A DNA stretch of 64,000 bases from Nitzschia sp. DOCU1 (lineage: Eukaryota; Bacillariophyta; Bacillariophyceae; Bacillariales; Bacillariaceae). Position 1 is the stretch's first letter; each line of letters begins with the position of its first letter. The DNA lies in NCBI GenBank assembly GCA_951394045.1, contig OX595989.1:2852001-2916000 (forward strand). Direction: 5' to 3'. The notes beneath the pieces are model-generated. The model had not been told where the DNA came from. It did not search any database and was given only the letters and a program-made list of their open reading frames with translations. This document shows, in pieces, positions 1-11,043 of the stretch. The position numbers were made by a program, and so were the translations under genes.

Positions 1-415
1 TTCCCCAGAATTTCTTGACATCTTCCACTGACATGGCATCCAGACAATCTTCTATCAGCAAGACAGGTAGTTTTCGGGGTGCCATTTTGTCGTAGCGAGG
101 ATCTTTGCTGGTAGTAGAGGCATGAATCATGTGCAAACAAATCTGCAACGTGGTGGTCCAAAAGGCCCCTGCTTTGTCCACCAGTTGAGACGCGTCCGTC
201 TCGAAGAATAATTTCAAAAAGTCGGACCGAATGTCCAGCTCCAATTGATCGAGACGAGAGGAAGCGTTCGAGGGTGGTGATGATTCATCTCCCCTCGCCG
301 CCATGAGCGCCTTGCTGCATGCCGATTTCCAAGGTTCCTCGTCGATTGACTCCAAGGACGACATGTCGGTGGGAGACAAGGAAGTGTCGACCATCATGGC
401 GGTCGCTTCGGACAT
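1..415 (-). CDS. N-terminal part of a gene, possibly THO complex subunit 1
   Basis: An open frame reads leftwards from an ATG at 415 to the window edge (138 codons, no stop). The start region is acidic and low in complexity. It is followed by a helical segment and, near the edge, by KLPVLLIEDCLDAM and SVEDVKKFWG. This pattern resembles the stretch in THOC1/Hpr1 proteins where a conserved leucine-rich 'LLED' segment precedes a 'FxxIE' helix. THOC1 is a subunit of the nuclear THO complex, which couples transcription to mRNA export. The match rests on a short segment, so the family call is tentative, whereas the existence of a coding region is well supported. The C-terminal part lies outside the window. 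Confidence 0.45.
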   Translation of the reverse strand, partial: MSEATAMMVDTSLSPTDMSSLESIDEEPWKSACSKALMAARGDESSPPSNASSRLDQLELDIRSDFLKLFFETDASQLVDKAGAFWTTTLQICLHMIHASTTSKDPRYDKMAPRKLPVLLIEDCLDAMSVEDVKKFWG

Positions 416-769
416 GGTCAAATATAAAGCTCACACAGCAGTGAACGTAATCTAAAATAGCAGAGGCAGAAAGGAATAGTTTCCTCGGGCACTAACACTC
501 ATCCGATCGAATAACTACTACCGGTAGATGTCTCTGTTGCGTATCCTCTCGATCCAAAATGGTGTGGAGGCGGCTTCCGCGCGACGCGTTGGATGGAGCA
601 TCGATACGGAACACGACAGACCGAAGCACGGACGGATGATGCGAGCGTGGAATGACTCGCTCGACTGTGTGAAGAAGCTCGAAGTCGAATCAGTCTACAG
701 TATCTAACGTGTAGTTCGACACTCTGCCCTATTGGAAGAGTCAGATAGTCCGCAGAAATGGATTGAGAT
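416..769. other. intergenic region, 354 bp
   Basis: This gap holds the 5' flank of the leftmost gene and the 3' flank of the sulfatase; both genes are on the minus strand. It contains the perfect palindrome CTACCGGTAG at 518-527, which recurs elsewhere in intergenic DNA. I see no ORF or RNA gene in it. Confidence 0.5.
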
Positions 770-2344
770 CTATGCAGTTACTGCCGTCTTGTTGGAATTT
801 CGTCCTATAGCACTAGCACCCTTTCGTAGTTTTGGCTTTTTGAGGCAGGGAAAGTTGCTTGCAAAGACCGTCGACTTGACTCGAGGTTGCAAGACGTTGT
901 CCCGCACCCACTCTTCCCCCCGGCCTTCTCGTTCGAATTGTTCAATCAAACGTTGTCTCCATGTCAATAGTGTGTTATTGTATTTTTCCACGTCGGCCAA
1001 ATCGTAAGTTTCATTAGGGTCGTCGTCGAGGCAAAATAGTTGCTCCGACGCAAAGTAGGCGTTAAAAACGTATTTCCACAGCCTGCAGCCATTCGCACCG
1101 CCACCACCTTCTTCGTCATAGCCGATTAGCGCATTCCAATGGTTTGTGACATTGTAAAATATAGCATGCTCGAGATCAACCCAATCTCGTACCGACGTTT
1201 GTTCGCCAGTCAATATTGGAACCAGGCTTTCACCATTCATGAGTGGATCTTGCTTGCGAACGCTTTCCAAGATTCCCGTCAGATCATACATAGTTGGCGC
1301 AATATCTCGATTCTCCACCACGGCTTGACTTTGCTGAGCCAGACGGTGGGAAGTTTGTGGCAATTTCATAACCATTCGGATACGAGCGTTGCTCTCCCAG
1401 GGGAAACCTTTGCGCCAGAGATACCGATCACCATTTTGATCGCCGTGATCAGACGTCCAGATGATGACAAAGTCGTCCCACAGATTGTTGGCGCGAAGGT
1501 AGTCAAACACTTTCCCAACGTTTTCGTCCACAAAGTCCACATTACCTAAATATCCAGCTCGGCTGTGTCGTGCGGCCTCTTCTCCAGGATCTCCGGCCCA
1601 CGTCGCTTGTTCCATGGTATGGTGTTTGTACTTTTGATCCCAGCTAGAATCATTGACAAATCGATTTAGCTGAGGCACGTGTGATTTGCTACCTCCCTCG
1701 AGGTACTTTTCAAATATTCGACGAGGCGGATCATACGGCGAGTGGGGGCGATGATAGCTCAACTTGAAAAGTAATGGAGAAGTCTCGTTGCTGCCAAAGT
1801 ATTTGTCTAGGGAATCCAAAGCTTCCCGTGTCGTCCACGCGGTTGGGTGCAGATATTCTTCATACCAGTATGGACAAGAACGCCAATCATTGTTGCCCAA
1901 CTGACATGTCGCCTTTGGATCCATATTTGGCATCGTGTCGTTGAACCATTTATCGTAGTCATCAAAATATTGCGCCTGGCAATCGTAGATGGTTTCATTT
2001 TGATAACCCATAATGTGCTTGATGGGTCCGAAATGATTCTTGCCCACCGCCATTGTTCGATATCCCAATTGATCACGTAAAACGCGAGGAAAAGTGGTAG
2101 CATATTTTGTGCAATTGGTAAACATTGTATATCCCAGCATACCATGAGCCCAGGGCGACTTTCCTGTCAGCATAGCCGCACGGGCTGGAGTACACGAAGG
2201 GGTTGAAGTGTAGGCGCGGTGAAAGGTTGTCGACCCATTGCTTTGCTCCAACGCGTACAGATTGGGAGTGATGATAGGCGATACAACATCGTAGCGGAAT
2301 TGATCTGTTACAAGGAACAGAATGTGTGGGAGATTCCCTTTCAT
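770..2344 (-). CDS. sulfatase (formylglycine-dependent, arylsulfatase type)
   Basis: This 524-aa protein hydrolyses a sulfate ester; the substrate cannot be read from the sequence. The start LPHILFLVTDQFRYD carries the first metal-binding aspartate of the alkaline-phosphatase superfamily. The hallmark C-x-P-x-R motif is present as SCTPARAAMLTGK; in this family its cysteine is converted to formylglycine, the catalytic nucleophile. The later DHGDQ segment supplies further metal ligands. I chose the ATG at 2344, because the frame is open a little further but only through a GTG. The protein then begins directly in the catalytic domain with no signal peptide, so a short upstream exon could be missing. 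The gene is divergent from the NmrA-like gene at 2802. Family assignment is firm. Confidence 0.9.
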   Translation of the reverse strand: MKGNLPHILFLVTDQFRYDVVSPIITPNLYALEQSNGSTTFHRAYTSTPSCTPARAAMLTGKSPWAHGMLGYTMFTNCTKYATTFPRVLRDQLGYRTMAVGKNHFGPIKHIMGYQNETIYDCQAQYFDDYDKWFNDTMPNMDPKATCQLGNNDWRSCPYWYEEYLHPTAWTTREALDSLDKYFGSNETSPLLFKLSYHRPHSPYDPPRRIFEKYLEGGSKSHVPQLNRFVNDSSWDQKYKHHTMEQATWAGDPGEEAARHSRAGYLGNVDFVDENVGKVFDYLRANNLWDDFVIIWTSDHGDQNGDRYLWRKGFPWESNARIRMVMKLPQTSHRLAQQSQAVVENRDIAPTMYDLTGILESVRKQDPLMNGESLVPILTGEQTSVRDWVDLEHAIFYNVTNHWNALIGYDEEGGGGANGCRLWKYVFNAYFASEQLFCLDDDPNETYDLADVEKYNNTLLTWRQRLIEQFEREGRGEEWVRDNVLQPRVKSTVFASNFPCLKKPKLRKGASAIGRNSNKTAVTA

Positions 2345-2801
2345 AATGCTCACAGGCCTAATGCAGTAGATAGGAAGGGAACTCAGATACAGCGTGCTGT
2401 AGTTTCATCTGGCGGTATTGAATTGGTCTCGTGACCGTATCTCTCTCTCGTCATCTCATCGTCACCACATACATCATCTGCTACCGTTGTTGATCGGCAA
2501 ATCTAAATCCAAAGATCTTTCGACAGCGCGCGCGGCGGTCACTCTAGCGCAAGTCCCACCCATGATAGCAACTCAATCGCGCGCGTCATAGCCAAATTCA
2601 ACGGCACAATATTTAATAGTGCGACATGTAGGACATGTGGTTCCTTAAGTACTATACTCCGTTTGCGTCGGTTGAGCTCACAAAACGCTTTCCTCTCATT
2701 TTTGTTTTTACCGCCAAATCAAATCATCTTTGGCGGTGTTGCCCACCTCACATTTCCAACGTTGCATTTCATCAAGCAATAAAGAAATACATCGATTTAC
2801 C
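2345..2801. other. divergent intergenic region, 457 bp
   Basis: This is the shared 5' flank of the sulfatase (minus) and the NmrA-like gene (plus), so it should hold both promoters. GC-rich CG-repeat patches lie around 2526-2585. I see no recognisable RNA gene or clear TATA box. Confidence 0.4.
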
Positions 2802-3704
2802 ATGGGCGTTACACCTTCAAAAAATGCTGCAAAGACCGTTGTAATAGGTGCCAATGGTTGTGTTGGTGTTGCCACGCTTGAGGCACTTCTGATGAGAAGC
2901 TCTGGGGAGGTGGATGTTTACGCTGGAGTCCGTGATGTCAAGAAGTTCGAACAGCACATGCTAAAGATTCCAACAGTTAGCACCGATATGAGTAATCGTC
3001 GGGAATTGATCAAAAACCTGAAGGGATTTGAGCGTGCATTCATTGTGGTTCCGTGCGACCGAAACCGGACCGGATTGGCTTCCATTACGTTGGACGCTTG
3101 CAAAGCGGCGGGAGTGAAATTTGTTCTCCTACTATCAGTGTCTATTGCAAATACACAAACAATCTTTGGAAGACAATTCAAACCAATCGAAGATCGAGCC
3201 AAAGCTTTGGGGATTAACTACGCCATTCTTCGTGTGCCACTATTTATGGATAACATCTTGGGACATGCGGGAACAATCAAAACGGAAAATCGCATATGCG
3301 ATCCTCGTGATCCTCGTAAACAATTTGCCAGCGTTTCTCTACAAGATGTTGGGAAATGCGCTGCTGATATCCTGATTAGTCCTCAGCCACACCATGGTAA
3401 AACCTACAATTTGGTATCGCAGACTTATTCCATGATTGACTTGTCGATTACGCTTGAGAAGATTCTCAAACGTAACATTAAAGTACGTGAAATTTCTTGG
3501 CAACGATTTAATGAAGCACTACAGGGGGCACAAGTACCGGGTTGGCAAATTGATGGCCTTATTGAGTGGCTCGAAGGAGAATACGACGTCAATCCTCGGC
3601 AGTCCGACATGCATTCTATAAAACACATCACTGGGGAAAATCCAAGTACACTGGATTTCTTTGTCGCTATTCATGCGGATCACTTTGGGTGGGGTCTAAA
3701 GTAG
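2802..3704 (+). CDS. NmrA-like NAD(P)-binding Rossmann protein
   Basis: This is a 300-aa atypical short-chain dehydrogenase-type protein of the NmrA/HSCARG group. The N-terminus shows the dinucleotide-binding glycine pattern in VVIGANGCVGVATLEAL, followed by strand-helix alternation, a VRDVKKFEQ segment after the second strand, and VKFVLLLSVSIANT at the strand that carries the active site in catalytic SDRs. No YxxxK pair is evident, so it may be a redox sensor or a reductase of unknown substrate. The start at 2802 has a good context (ACCATGG); the frame extends upstream, but that part looks non-coding. It is single-exon. Confidence 0.8.
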   Translation: MGVTPSKNAAKTVVIGANGCVGVATLEALLMRSSGEVDVYAGVRDVKKFEQHMLKIPTVSTDMSNRRELIKNLKGFERAFIVVPCDRNRTGLASITLDACKAAGVKFVLLLSVSIANTQTIFGRQFKPIEDRAKALGINYAILRVPLFMDNILGHAGTIKTENRICDPRDPRKQFASVSLQDVGKCAADILISPQPHHGKTYNLVSQTYSMIDLSITLEKILKRNIKVREISWQRFNEALQGAQVPGWQIDGLIEWLEGEYDVNPRQSDMHSIKHITGENPSTLDFFVAIHADHFGWGLK

Positions 3705-4092
3705 AGCACCATAAGTATACGTAATTTAATGACTCTACCGGAGTCAATCAACTACATCATACTTCCGACAATTTAGTTCCGACGTCGACGATAGCGATAG
3801 TTCCCGTTTCGGCGTTTGATGGTCGGCTTAGTCGTCTTGGCGGGAGAGGAGCAGTTCCGACGGGTATGCGGGACAGACGAGATCGCGATCTTTCGTTTAC
3901 TTTTTTGGTGTGCGTGATTTTGGTCGATGGTCTCGGAATTGATCTCGCATTATATCCATCATCACGAGCCAAGTCTTAGTGTTGCCACCTCCAGAGTCTC
4001 TTATTGCACAACTGTGGCTCCAGGGAAGAAATAGAAACCTTCTGGTGTAGGCAAATTGTTTTGGGACACGAAATTTTTGACCAGTCGTCGAC
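3705..4092. other. intergenic region, 388 bp
   Basis: This lies between two genes on the plus strand. A small imperfect stem, GACTC..GAGTC, lies just after the NmrA-like gene (about 3730-3745) and may belong to its 3' UTR. Short open frames on the minus strand have no protein-like composition. Confidence 0.4.
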
Positions 4093-4992
4093 ATGTCATC
4101 GGGAGCTGCCGTTGATGCCGGAGCCGACGGGGAAACACCGGGGGAAGCGACTCTGCTTGTTACCGAGTTTCCGCCACCGCCCTTCTATTACATAGACGCG
4201 GCCCATCTGACTCCTCCAGAGATCCCAAAAGATGCTTTGGAACGCGGTACGCGGAGGGCTGCTGCTGCTGCCGCACGAGCTCGGGAAGAGGCGGAGAGGT
4301 TGAGACTTGCCGACGACAGTAATACTGATGCAATTCTCGGGGGAGTGCGTGATACGGAAGAAGAAGAGGGTGATGTAGTGGGAGTGTTTGGAGAAATTGT
4401 TGAAGTGAGTGTTGATTGTATTCAGGAATCTTTTTGGTAGGTCTGCGTGGCTATGGTCTAACCGTGAACGATATTTAGGATCCTCTACTGGTCGAACCAC
4501 TCGATAACTGCGAAGATCCCACCATCATCCAGGATGAAGTGAAACGGTAAGTTTGATAAAATTCAAGAAAAGAAAATTGATGCCGTATCTCTACTCACTT
4601 TCTAAGGTCGTTCTTCTCCAATGAAGACTGAATCGCGTTGTGGTCCAGGGTTTTATACGCTTAGTTCAGGATCTGGTGCATCGGCCCGCAGATAATAAGT
4701 GAGTACATCATTGTGAAGGTTTGGAAGTGGGGCTTCCTGTCGAAATTTACTCTGACACTAGCACTTCCAATCGACGTCAAACAGAAAAGGACGCGACGAG
4801 CTTTCACACAACGTGTTCCTCATGCTGCAGGAAACGAACAAATTCAGGGAGCATCAAAGCCGTGAGATTCTAATCGAACTTCTGGAAAAGCAATTGGAAG
4901 AGCGACAGCGTCTTATCGTGGAGTTAGAAAAGGATGTGGCGACTGCAGACAACCTTCTCGCGGATGTCCTGCAAGCAATGGATGAGAGATGA
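4093..4992 (+). CDS. MED7: Mediator complex subunit 7
   Basis: A spliced gene with exons 4093-4404, 4479-4546, 4627-4698 and 4785-4992, all introns GT..AG, giving 219 aa. Evidence for MED7 is the N-terminal proline-rich FPPPPFYYIDAAHLTPPEIP, then LLVEPLDN, a helix beginning LNRVVVQGFIRLVQDLVHRP, and the conserved FREHQSREILIELLEKQ segment (compare the 'YRPHQARE' helix of MED7 in other eukaryotes), ending in a coiled coil. MED7 sits in the middle module of Mediator, where it pairs with MED21 and bridges activators to RNA polymerase II. An alanine-rich insertion follows the N-terminal motif. The last three exons are too short to stand out as ORFs, so only the spliced reading reveals the gene. 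It is convergent with the Deg protease 187 bp away. Confidence 0.85.
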
Positions 4993-5178
4993 TAGGCACA
5001 CGTGAGTGACAAAGAAGGTAGTTATGTCAGTTGCCTCGGACTAATTCATCGGACTGGACCTTCATGTTCTAATGCAAGGACGGCGCTCTGTACGACAGCC
5101 CAAAAGCGAAAAGCGAGGCGGTGATCGGTCGATTGCTTCTCCTGACACCATGCAATTAAATTTAGGAAGCTATTGCAA

Positions 5179-6579
5179 CTATTGCCAAGGTCGCATGATT
5201 GATCTCGGTTGGGCCGCACGGGGAGAACGGTTCTCAGCTGGTTTCTTTTGGAGCTCGTCACGGGTAGTTAGAATCACTTGAACAGTTTCGGATTGCGACG
5301 GATCACACTTCCGCAATACCGACAAGGTAACTCGTTCGCCTTCGTTCTTCTCCTCAATGGCAGAGATCAAATCTTCCGCTTGGCGTACACGTTCTCCATT
5401 AACGCCGATTACGAGATCGCCAAGAACGATGGAACCATCCGCGCTCATGGTAGTTGCTTGGAGCCCCGCCGCGAATGCGGGACTATCGGGCCAGACCTCG
5501 GCAACCAAGCAACCCTCCAAGGGACGACCTAGCTGCTGGCCAATGCTACGAGCGATTCGGTCGTCCACAATGGAAATCCCAATGGTGGGGCGTCTAACCT
5601 TTCCATACATGATGATTTGGTTTACAACGCGTCGGACGGTGTCCACGGGAATCGCAAATCCAATTCCAACATTTCCGGCGCCATTTGGCGAATAAATGGC
5701 CGTGTTCACACCAATCAGACGACCTCGACTGTCCAATAGAGGACCTCCGCTGTTTCCCGGGTTGATAGCAGCATCCGTTTGGATGCAGCCATGAATAGGA
5801 CGTCCCCCGATCCCCTGGACATCCCTTCCGAGAGCGCTCACGATGCCTGTGGTCAACGTATCGTCAAGCCCAAAGGGGTTGCCAACTGCCAAGACGCTTT
5901 GTCCGACTTGTAAATCATTGGAAGTTCCAACATCGATGGGGCGTGGCAAGTTGCGACGATCGCGAACCTTCAGTACTGCAATATCCTTTTCCTGTTCAAA
6001 ACCAACAATGTCAGCATCCAATACCTCGGCCATGCCAGCTAGCTTGACTTTGACACTAGAAGGAAGGGCACCATCTCTTTTCCCTGCTGATATCACGTGA
6101 TAGTTTGTGACGACATGTCCTTTGTCATCCCACAAGAACCCACTGCCTGTTCCTTGAGGCACTTCGAGACTCCGAAGCCTCAAACCTTGTTGCACTGTAG
6201 CTGTCGTAGTGGTCTTAATGTTGGCGACCGATGGTGAAACGCGTTTGAAGGTCTCGATCAACAATTGTTCGTGGTCAGAGAGACCCATCATGGGGACACT
6301 TGCCCGGCGGCTGCTCGAAGCCTCGGAATTCTTCAGACGTTCAATGAGGTCTCTCTTTTCAAGGCAGTCGCGAAAGTCAACGCCTCGCTCGCTCAGCAAG
6401 CGCTTGAGCTCGGTGACAGAGAGAGTACTGAGAGTGTCATTGACATTAAAGTACCCTCCTCGGGAATAAGCATGCTGATGGTTACTCGTGCGCTTCTTGG
6501 AGGAGAAATCCAGAATGGAAAACGTATACGCTGGGCCAGCAAGGAGACCCAGCAGGACAATGCTTCTGCAGAACTTCAT
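5179..6579 (-). CDS. Deg/HtrA-type serine protease, plastid-targeted, with SAP-like domain
   Basis: This is a 466-aa trypsin-like ATP-independent protease. The catalytic triad can be read in NYHVISAG (His), KDIAVLK (Asp) and NPGNSGGPLL (Ser), followed by one PDZ domain (GCLVAEVWPDSPAFAAG..). This layout matches plant/cyanobacterial Deg1/HhoA proteases, which degrade damaged photosystem proteins. I chose the ATG at 6579 because it gives a signal peptide MKFCRSIVLLGLLAG ending in AYTFS, the diatom plastid-import pattern. A longer open frame to 6795 lacks such a start. Between the targeting region and the protease lies a SAP-like helix-hairpin (about residues 55-90; ELKRLLSERGVDF and CLEKRDLIERL), unusual for Deg proteins. 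Confidence 0.9.
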   Translation of the reverse strand: MKFCRSIVLLGLLAGPAYTFSILDFSSKKRTSNHQHAYSRGGYFNVNDTLSTLSVTELKRLLSERGVDFRDCLEKRDLIERLKNSEASSSRRASVPMMGLSDHEQLLIETFKRVSPSVANIKTTTTATVQQGLRLRSLEVPQGTGSGFLWDDKGHVVTNYHVISAGKRDGALPSSVKVKLAGMAEVLDADIVGFEQEKDIAVLKVRDRRNLPRPIDVGTSNDLQVGQSVLAVGNPFGLDDTLTTGIVSALGRDVQGIGGRPIHGCIQTDAAINPGNSGGPLLDSRGRLIGVNTAIYSPNGAGNVGIGFAIPVDTVRRVVNQIIMYGKVRRPTIGISIVDDRIARSIGQQLGRPLEGCLVAEVWPDSPAFAAGLQATTMSADGSIVLGDLVIGVNGERVRQAEDLISAIEEKNEGERVTLSVLRKCDPSQSETVQVILTTRDELQKKPAENRSPRAAQPRSIMRPWQ

Positions 6580-7194
6580 TGCTTGCCTGGCCGAAACTGC
6601 TGGAATATTCGATGTGAAAATATGGGCACCAGGTCTTCTTGCCTGCCAAGGATTATGAGCAGCCAGCCGTACGAGCAAGAGAAAAATAATAAAGCCGCTT
6701 CTCGGAACGATGCAATGCTTCCTTCTCCATGTTTCAACGCGTGTCGAATTTCTTTTCGGTATCTTTCGATTTGATTCCACCTGCTCTCGTATCATAGTAT
6801 CTTTTCGCGACGCTGACGTGGCGTGGTGGTCGGTCGCAAGTCTTTTCTTCCGTCTCTCTCGTTCGTGATTGAATCATCATCCATTCAGGGGGGTACGTAC
6901 GTATTCTATGGGTAGTAGTAAGTATGACCATTACTTATTTTGACCGCTTCGACGCGACCGACGCGACGCGACCACTATGGTACTGATCTAGCCTTGTTGA
7001 AGTTGAATCTCGTAGTCGGCCCACGTGAAAATCTTCGTAAGATCGAACCCAAAAGATGATGCCGAAGTAAAGTAAGACTGCCGCGTGTCACCTACGCACA
7101 AACCATTTTGGCCGACCCGCTTTCCACATTTCAGCACTTCTCATCGACGTTTGTCTACAACATCGACCTTTGTCTTCAACAAAAGATATCAACC
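6580..7194. other. divergent intergenic region, 615 bp
   Basis: This is the common upstream region of the Deg protease (minus) and ALA dehydratase (plus), both plastid proteins. A TGACGT element of bZIP/CRE type occurs near 6815, and GC-rich CGACGCGAC repeats lie around 6950-6972. The 5' UTR of the dehydratase is included. No RNA gene was seen. Confidence 0.4.
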
Positions 7195-8546
<1,352 letters not shown>

Positions 8547-9156
8547 GGATGTAACTGTATAGTAAAAAATGTCTGCTCCATGTTACATATAACGCCACAA
8601 GCGCGACACCGAACAGTTTTTTTACTACCGGTAGTGCCGTGGTTTCTGGCATGATATGTTTGCTAGAGCACCAAGAGAGTGTCAACTTAGAGAAGAGTAA
8701 AGAAAGTTGTACCCGGAGTATTTGAATATGCGTCGTAGAAAAGCTAACTATTAATCCGTGAGTCATTCATAATAGTAGTTCATTGAAGTATGCTGGTGAT
8801 AAACATTAGCAGAACATTTCATGAGAATCTCGTCGGCGTCGGATGTTAAGGTGGGGATTCTACTTGTAGAAGTCACCAACAAGCATCCTCCTTTCTTTGC
8901 CATAGAATAGTGACTTTCAATCTTTCGTCAAATGCCAACGAGATTTGCGTTCTCACTTGGATTATTCAATTCAACAATGGGTCATGAGCCATCACGATCG
9001 ATTTAGTCGACTGCCGCCATCCATTCATCGATTTTCTTCGTTCCGATTTCTTCTTTGGTGTTTCTCGTCTCCGATCCCCTATCACTTCACATCTCGCCAG
9101 GTTTGTTTTTCTTCGACCTGACATTTCATATATTCGATCATTGTCAGCGAAGGGCC
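8547..9156. other. intergenic region, 610 bp
   Basis: This contains the 3' UTR of ALA dehydratase and the 5' flank of the helicase. A perfect 12-nt palindrome ACTACCGGTAGT lies at 8624-8635. Upstream of the helicase ATG the sequence is T- and C-rich. There is no supported gene. Confidence 0.4.
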
Positions 9157-10977
9157 ATGTCTACTCTGTTTAGCAAATCGCACAAACGCTCCAAGAAACG
9201 GGGGCAGGAAACTTCTTCAAATCCTTTGGTGGAAGTGACGCCTGACAACGACCCGACAACGGCCACATCATCTAATGGTCAAAATTCGACAGAACACTAC
9301 GAGGAAGTGCCCCCATGGGCATCCTTCGCCGATTTGGGGCTTTCGGAATCTCTTGTAGAGACGTGCCGGAAATTGGGGTTTGCCCGCCCAACGCCTGTCC
9401 AGCGGACGATTATTCCTTTCTTGTTGAAAGAACCGTCGGCACATGTGCTGGCTTTGGCGGCAACTGGGAGTGGCAAAACGGCGGCCTTTGCACTGCCCAT
9501 CTTGCAACGACTTTCTAATGATCCCTACGGAATCTATGCGGTGATTGTCAGTCCAACACGAGAACTAGCCAAGCAAATTCATCAACAAATTTTGGCGCTG
9601 GGTTCGTCGTACAACGTGGAATCTGCATTGGTCGTGGGTGGATTGGATATGGTCAGACAAGCTTGTGAATTGGATCGGAAACCTCATTTTGTGGTAGCTA
9701 CCCCGGGAAGGCTGGCGGATTTGTTACGTGGGCCGAGTCCGCCGCGACTCAAACATGTTCGCTATCTCGTGTTGGACGAGGCCGATCGATTGTTGGCAGC
9801 CAATTCGGGTTTTGAACGAGATGTGGCAGAACTTTTGTTGCACTGCAACCGAGACAAACGAACCAAATGTCAGACCTTGTTATTCAGTGCTACAATGACT
9901 AGAAGTTTGGAAAGCGTGGAAGAATTAGCTGGAGCAGGAAGGGGGCGTTTACCGCTCCGGAAATTCGTCATTCGATCCGATGAAGAGGTCCAGGAGAAAG
10001 ACCAGCCCTTGTTCAAGAAGCAAAAAACCGAAGACAGTGACAATAGCAATAGCTCTGGAGATGACAGTGAATCAGATGACGATGATGGCGATGAGCCGGT
10101 CGATGGAGATAGGAGTGACACTAAATCCAACTCGGAGACGAAAGGGCAAAACACTTCGGTCGAAGCCTTGACTCCGCGTATTCCTGCCGGCCTCAAGCAA
10201 GAATATATTTTCATGCCTTCTCGCGTGAGAGACGCTTATCTTCTTACTACCATTCGAACTCTCATGTCAAATGGTGGCAGAGCCAAGGATAGCGAAGGAC
10301 GAGCCGCCTGGAGTGGTCGTCGGAAGAAAGAGTCGGACGATGAAGATGAGGATGCGGGGAAAGCGCGCTCTGCTATTGTCTTTGTGGCGACATGTGAGCG
10401 AGCAGCTCTAGTATCTGGGATTCTCTCGCAAGTGGGAGTAGATAATGTGGCGTTGCATTCGCTGTTGTCGCAGAACCGACGTATCGCCGCCCTTGAAAAG
10501 TTCAAGTCGCAGCGTGCACGAGTTCTGGTGGCCACGGACGTTGCTTCTAGAGGCTTGGATATTCCCAGTGTGGATTTGGTGATCAATGCAGAGCTTCCCA
10601 GGAATGCTGTTTCCTACGTCCATCGAGTAGGACGAACAGCTCGGGCCGGCCGTCGTGGACGTGCCATTAGTTTGGTGGGAGAAAATGATGTGTCGTTAGT
10701 CCATGCTGCTGAGGAAATCACTGGACGTTCGTTGGAAAAGTGTCATGATATTACTGACGAAGCAGCGATTCGAATGCTGGGTCCGGTCACCAAGGCAGCT
10801 CGGCTTGCCAAGATGAAGCTCATGGAGATTGGTTTTGACGAATTAGTAAAGAAATTCAAGGAACGAAAGGTGCGTGATCGCAAGGATCGCCTACGAATCG
10901 AGAAGGCCCTGAAACGGTCGGCCGCACAAGCCGAAAAGAATTCAAAGTTGGCGTCAACAACGGCAAGCAGTAGCTAG
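9157..10977 (+). CDS. DEAD-box ATP-dependent RNA helicase, Dbp8/DDX49-like
   Basis: This 606-aa protein carries the full set of DEAD-box motifs: Q motif with PTPVQRTIIP, motif I AATGSGKTAAF, Ia PTRELAKQ, Ib TPGR, II LDEADRLL, III FSATMT, then in domain 2 VATDVASRGLD and the motif VI HRVGRTARAGR. Dbp8/DDX49 proteins act in nucleolar 18S rRNA processing; the C-terminal lysine-rich tail with repeated KAARLAKMKL-type helices fits that group. The protein has a long acidic, Ser/Asp-rich insertion between the two RecA domains (around residues 280-350) and a second charged insertion near residue 400. The start at 9157 was chosen over an upstream in-frame codon. It converges with the EngB gene 66 bp away. 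Confidence 0.88.
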   Translation: MSTLFSKSHKRSKKRGQETSSNPLVEVTPDNDPTTATSSNGQNSTEHYEEVPPWASFADLGLSESLVETCRKLGFARPTPVQRTIIPFLLKEPSAHVLALAATGSGKTAAFALPILQRLSNDPYGIYAVIVSPTRELAKQIHQQILALGSSYNVESALVVGGLDMVRQACELDRKPHFVVATPGRLADLLRGPSPPRLKHVRYLVLDEADRLLAANSGFERDVAELLLHCNRDKRTKCQTLLFSATMTRSLESVEELAGAGRGRLPLRKFVIRSDEEVQEKDQPLFKKQKTEDSDNSNSSGDDSESDDDDGDEPVDGDRSDTKSNSETKGQNTSVEALTPRIPAGLKQEYIFMPSRVRDAYLLTTIRTLMSNGGRAKDSEGRAAWSGRRKKESDDEDEDAGKARSAIVFVATCERAALVSGILSQVGVDNVALHSLLSQNRRIAALEKFKSQRARVLVATDVASRGLDIPSVDLVINAELPRNAVSYVHRVGRTARAGRRGRAISLVGENDVSLVHAAEEITGRSLEKCHDITDEAAIRMLGPVTKAARLAKMKLMEIGFDELVKKFKERKVRDRKDRLRIEKALKRSAAQAEKNSKLASTTASSS

Positions 10978-11043
10978 TAGAAATTACAATTACACCGGTA
11001 GTGATACACGAACGAACAGCTGAACGAGGTTGTCTCCATGAAT

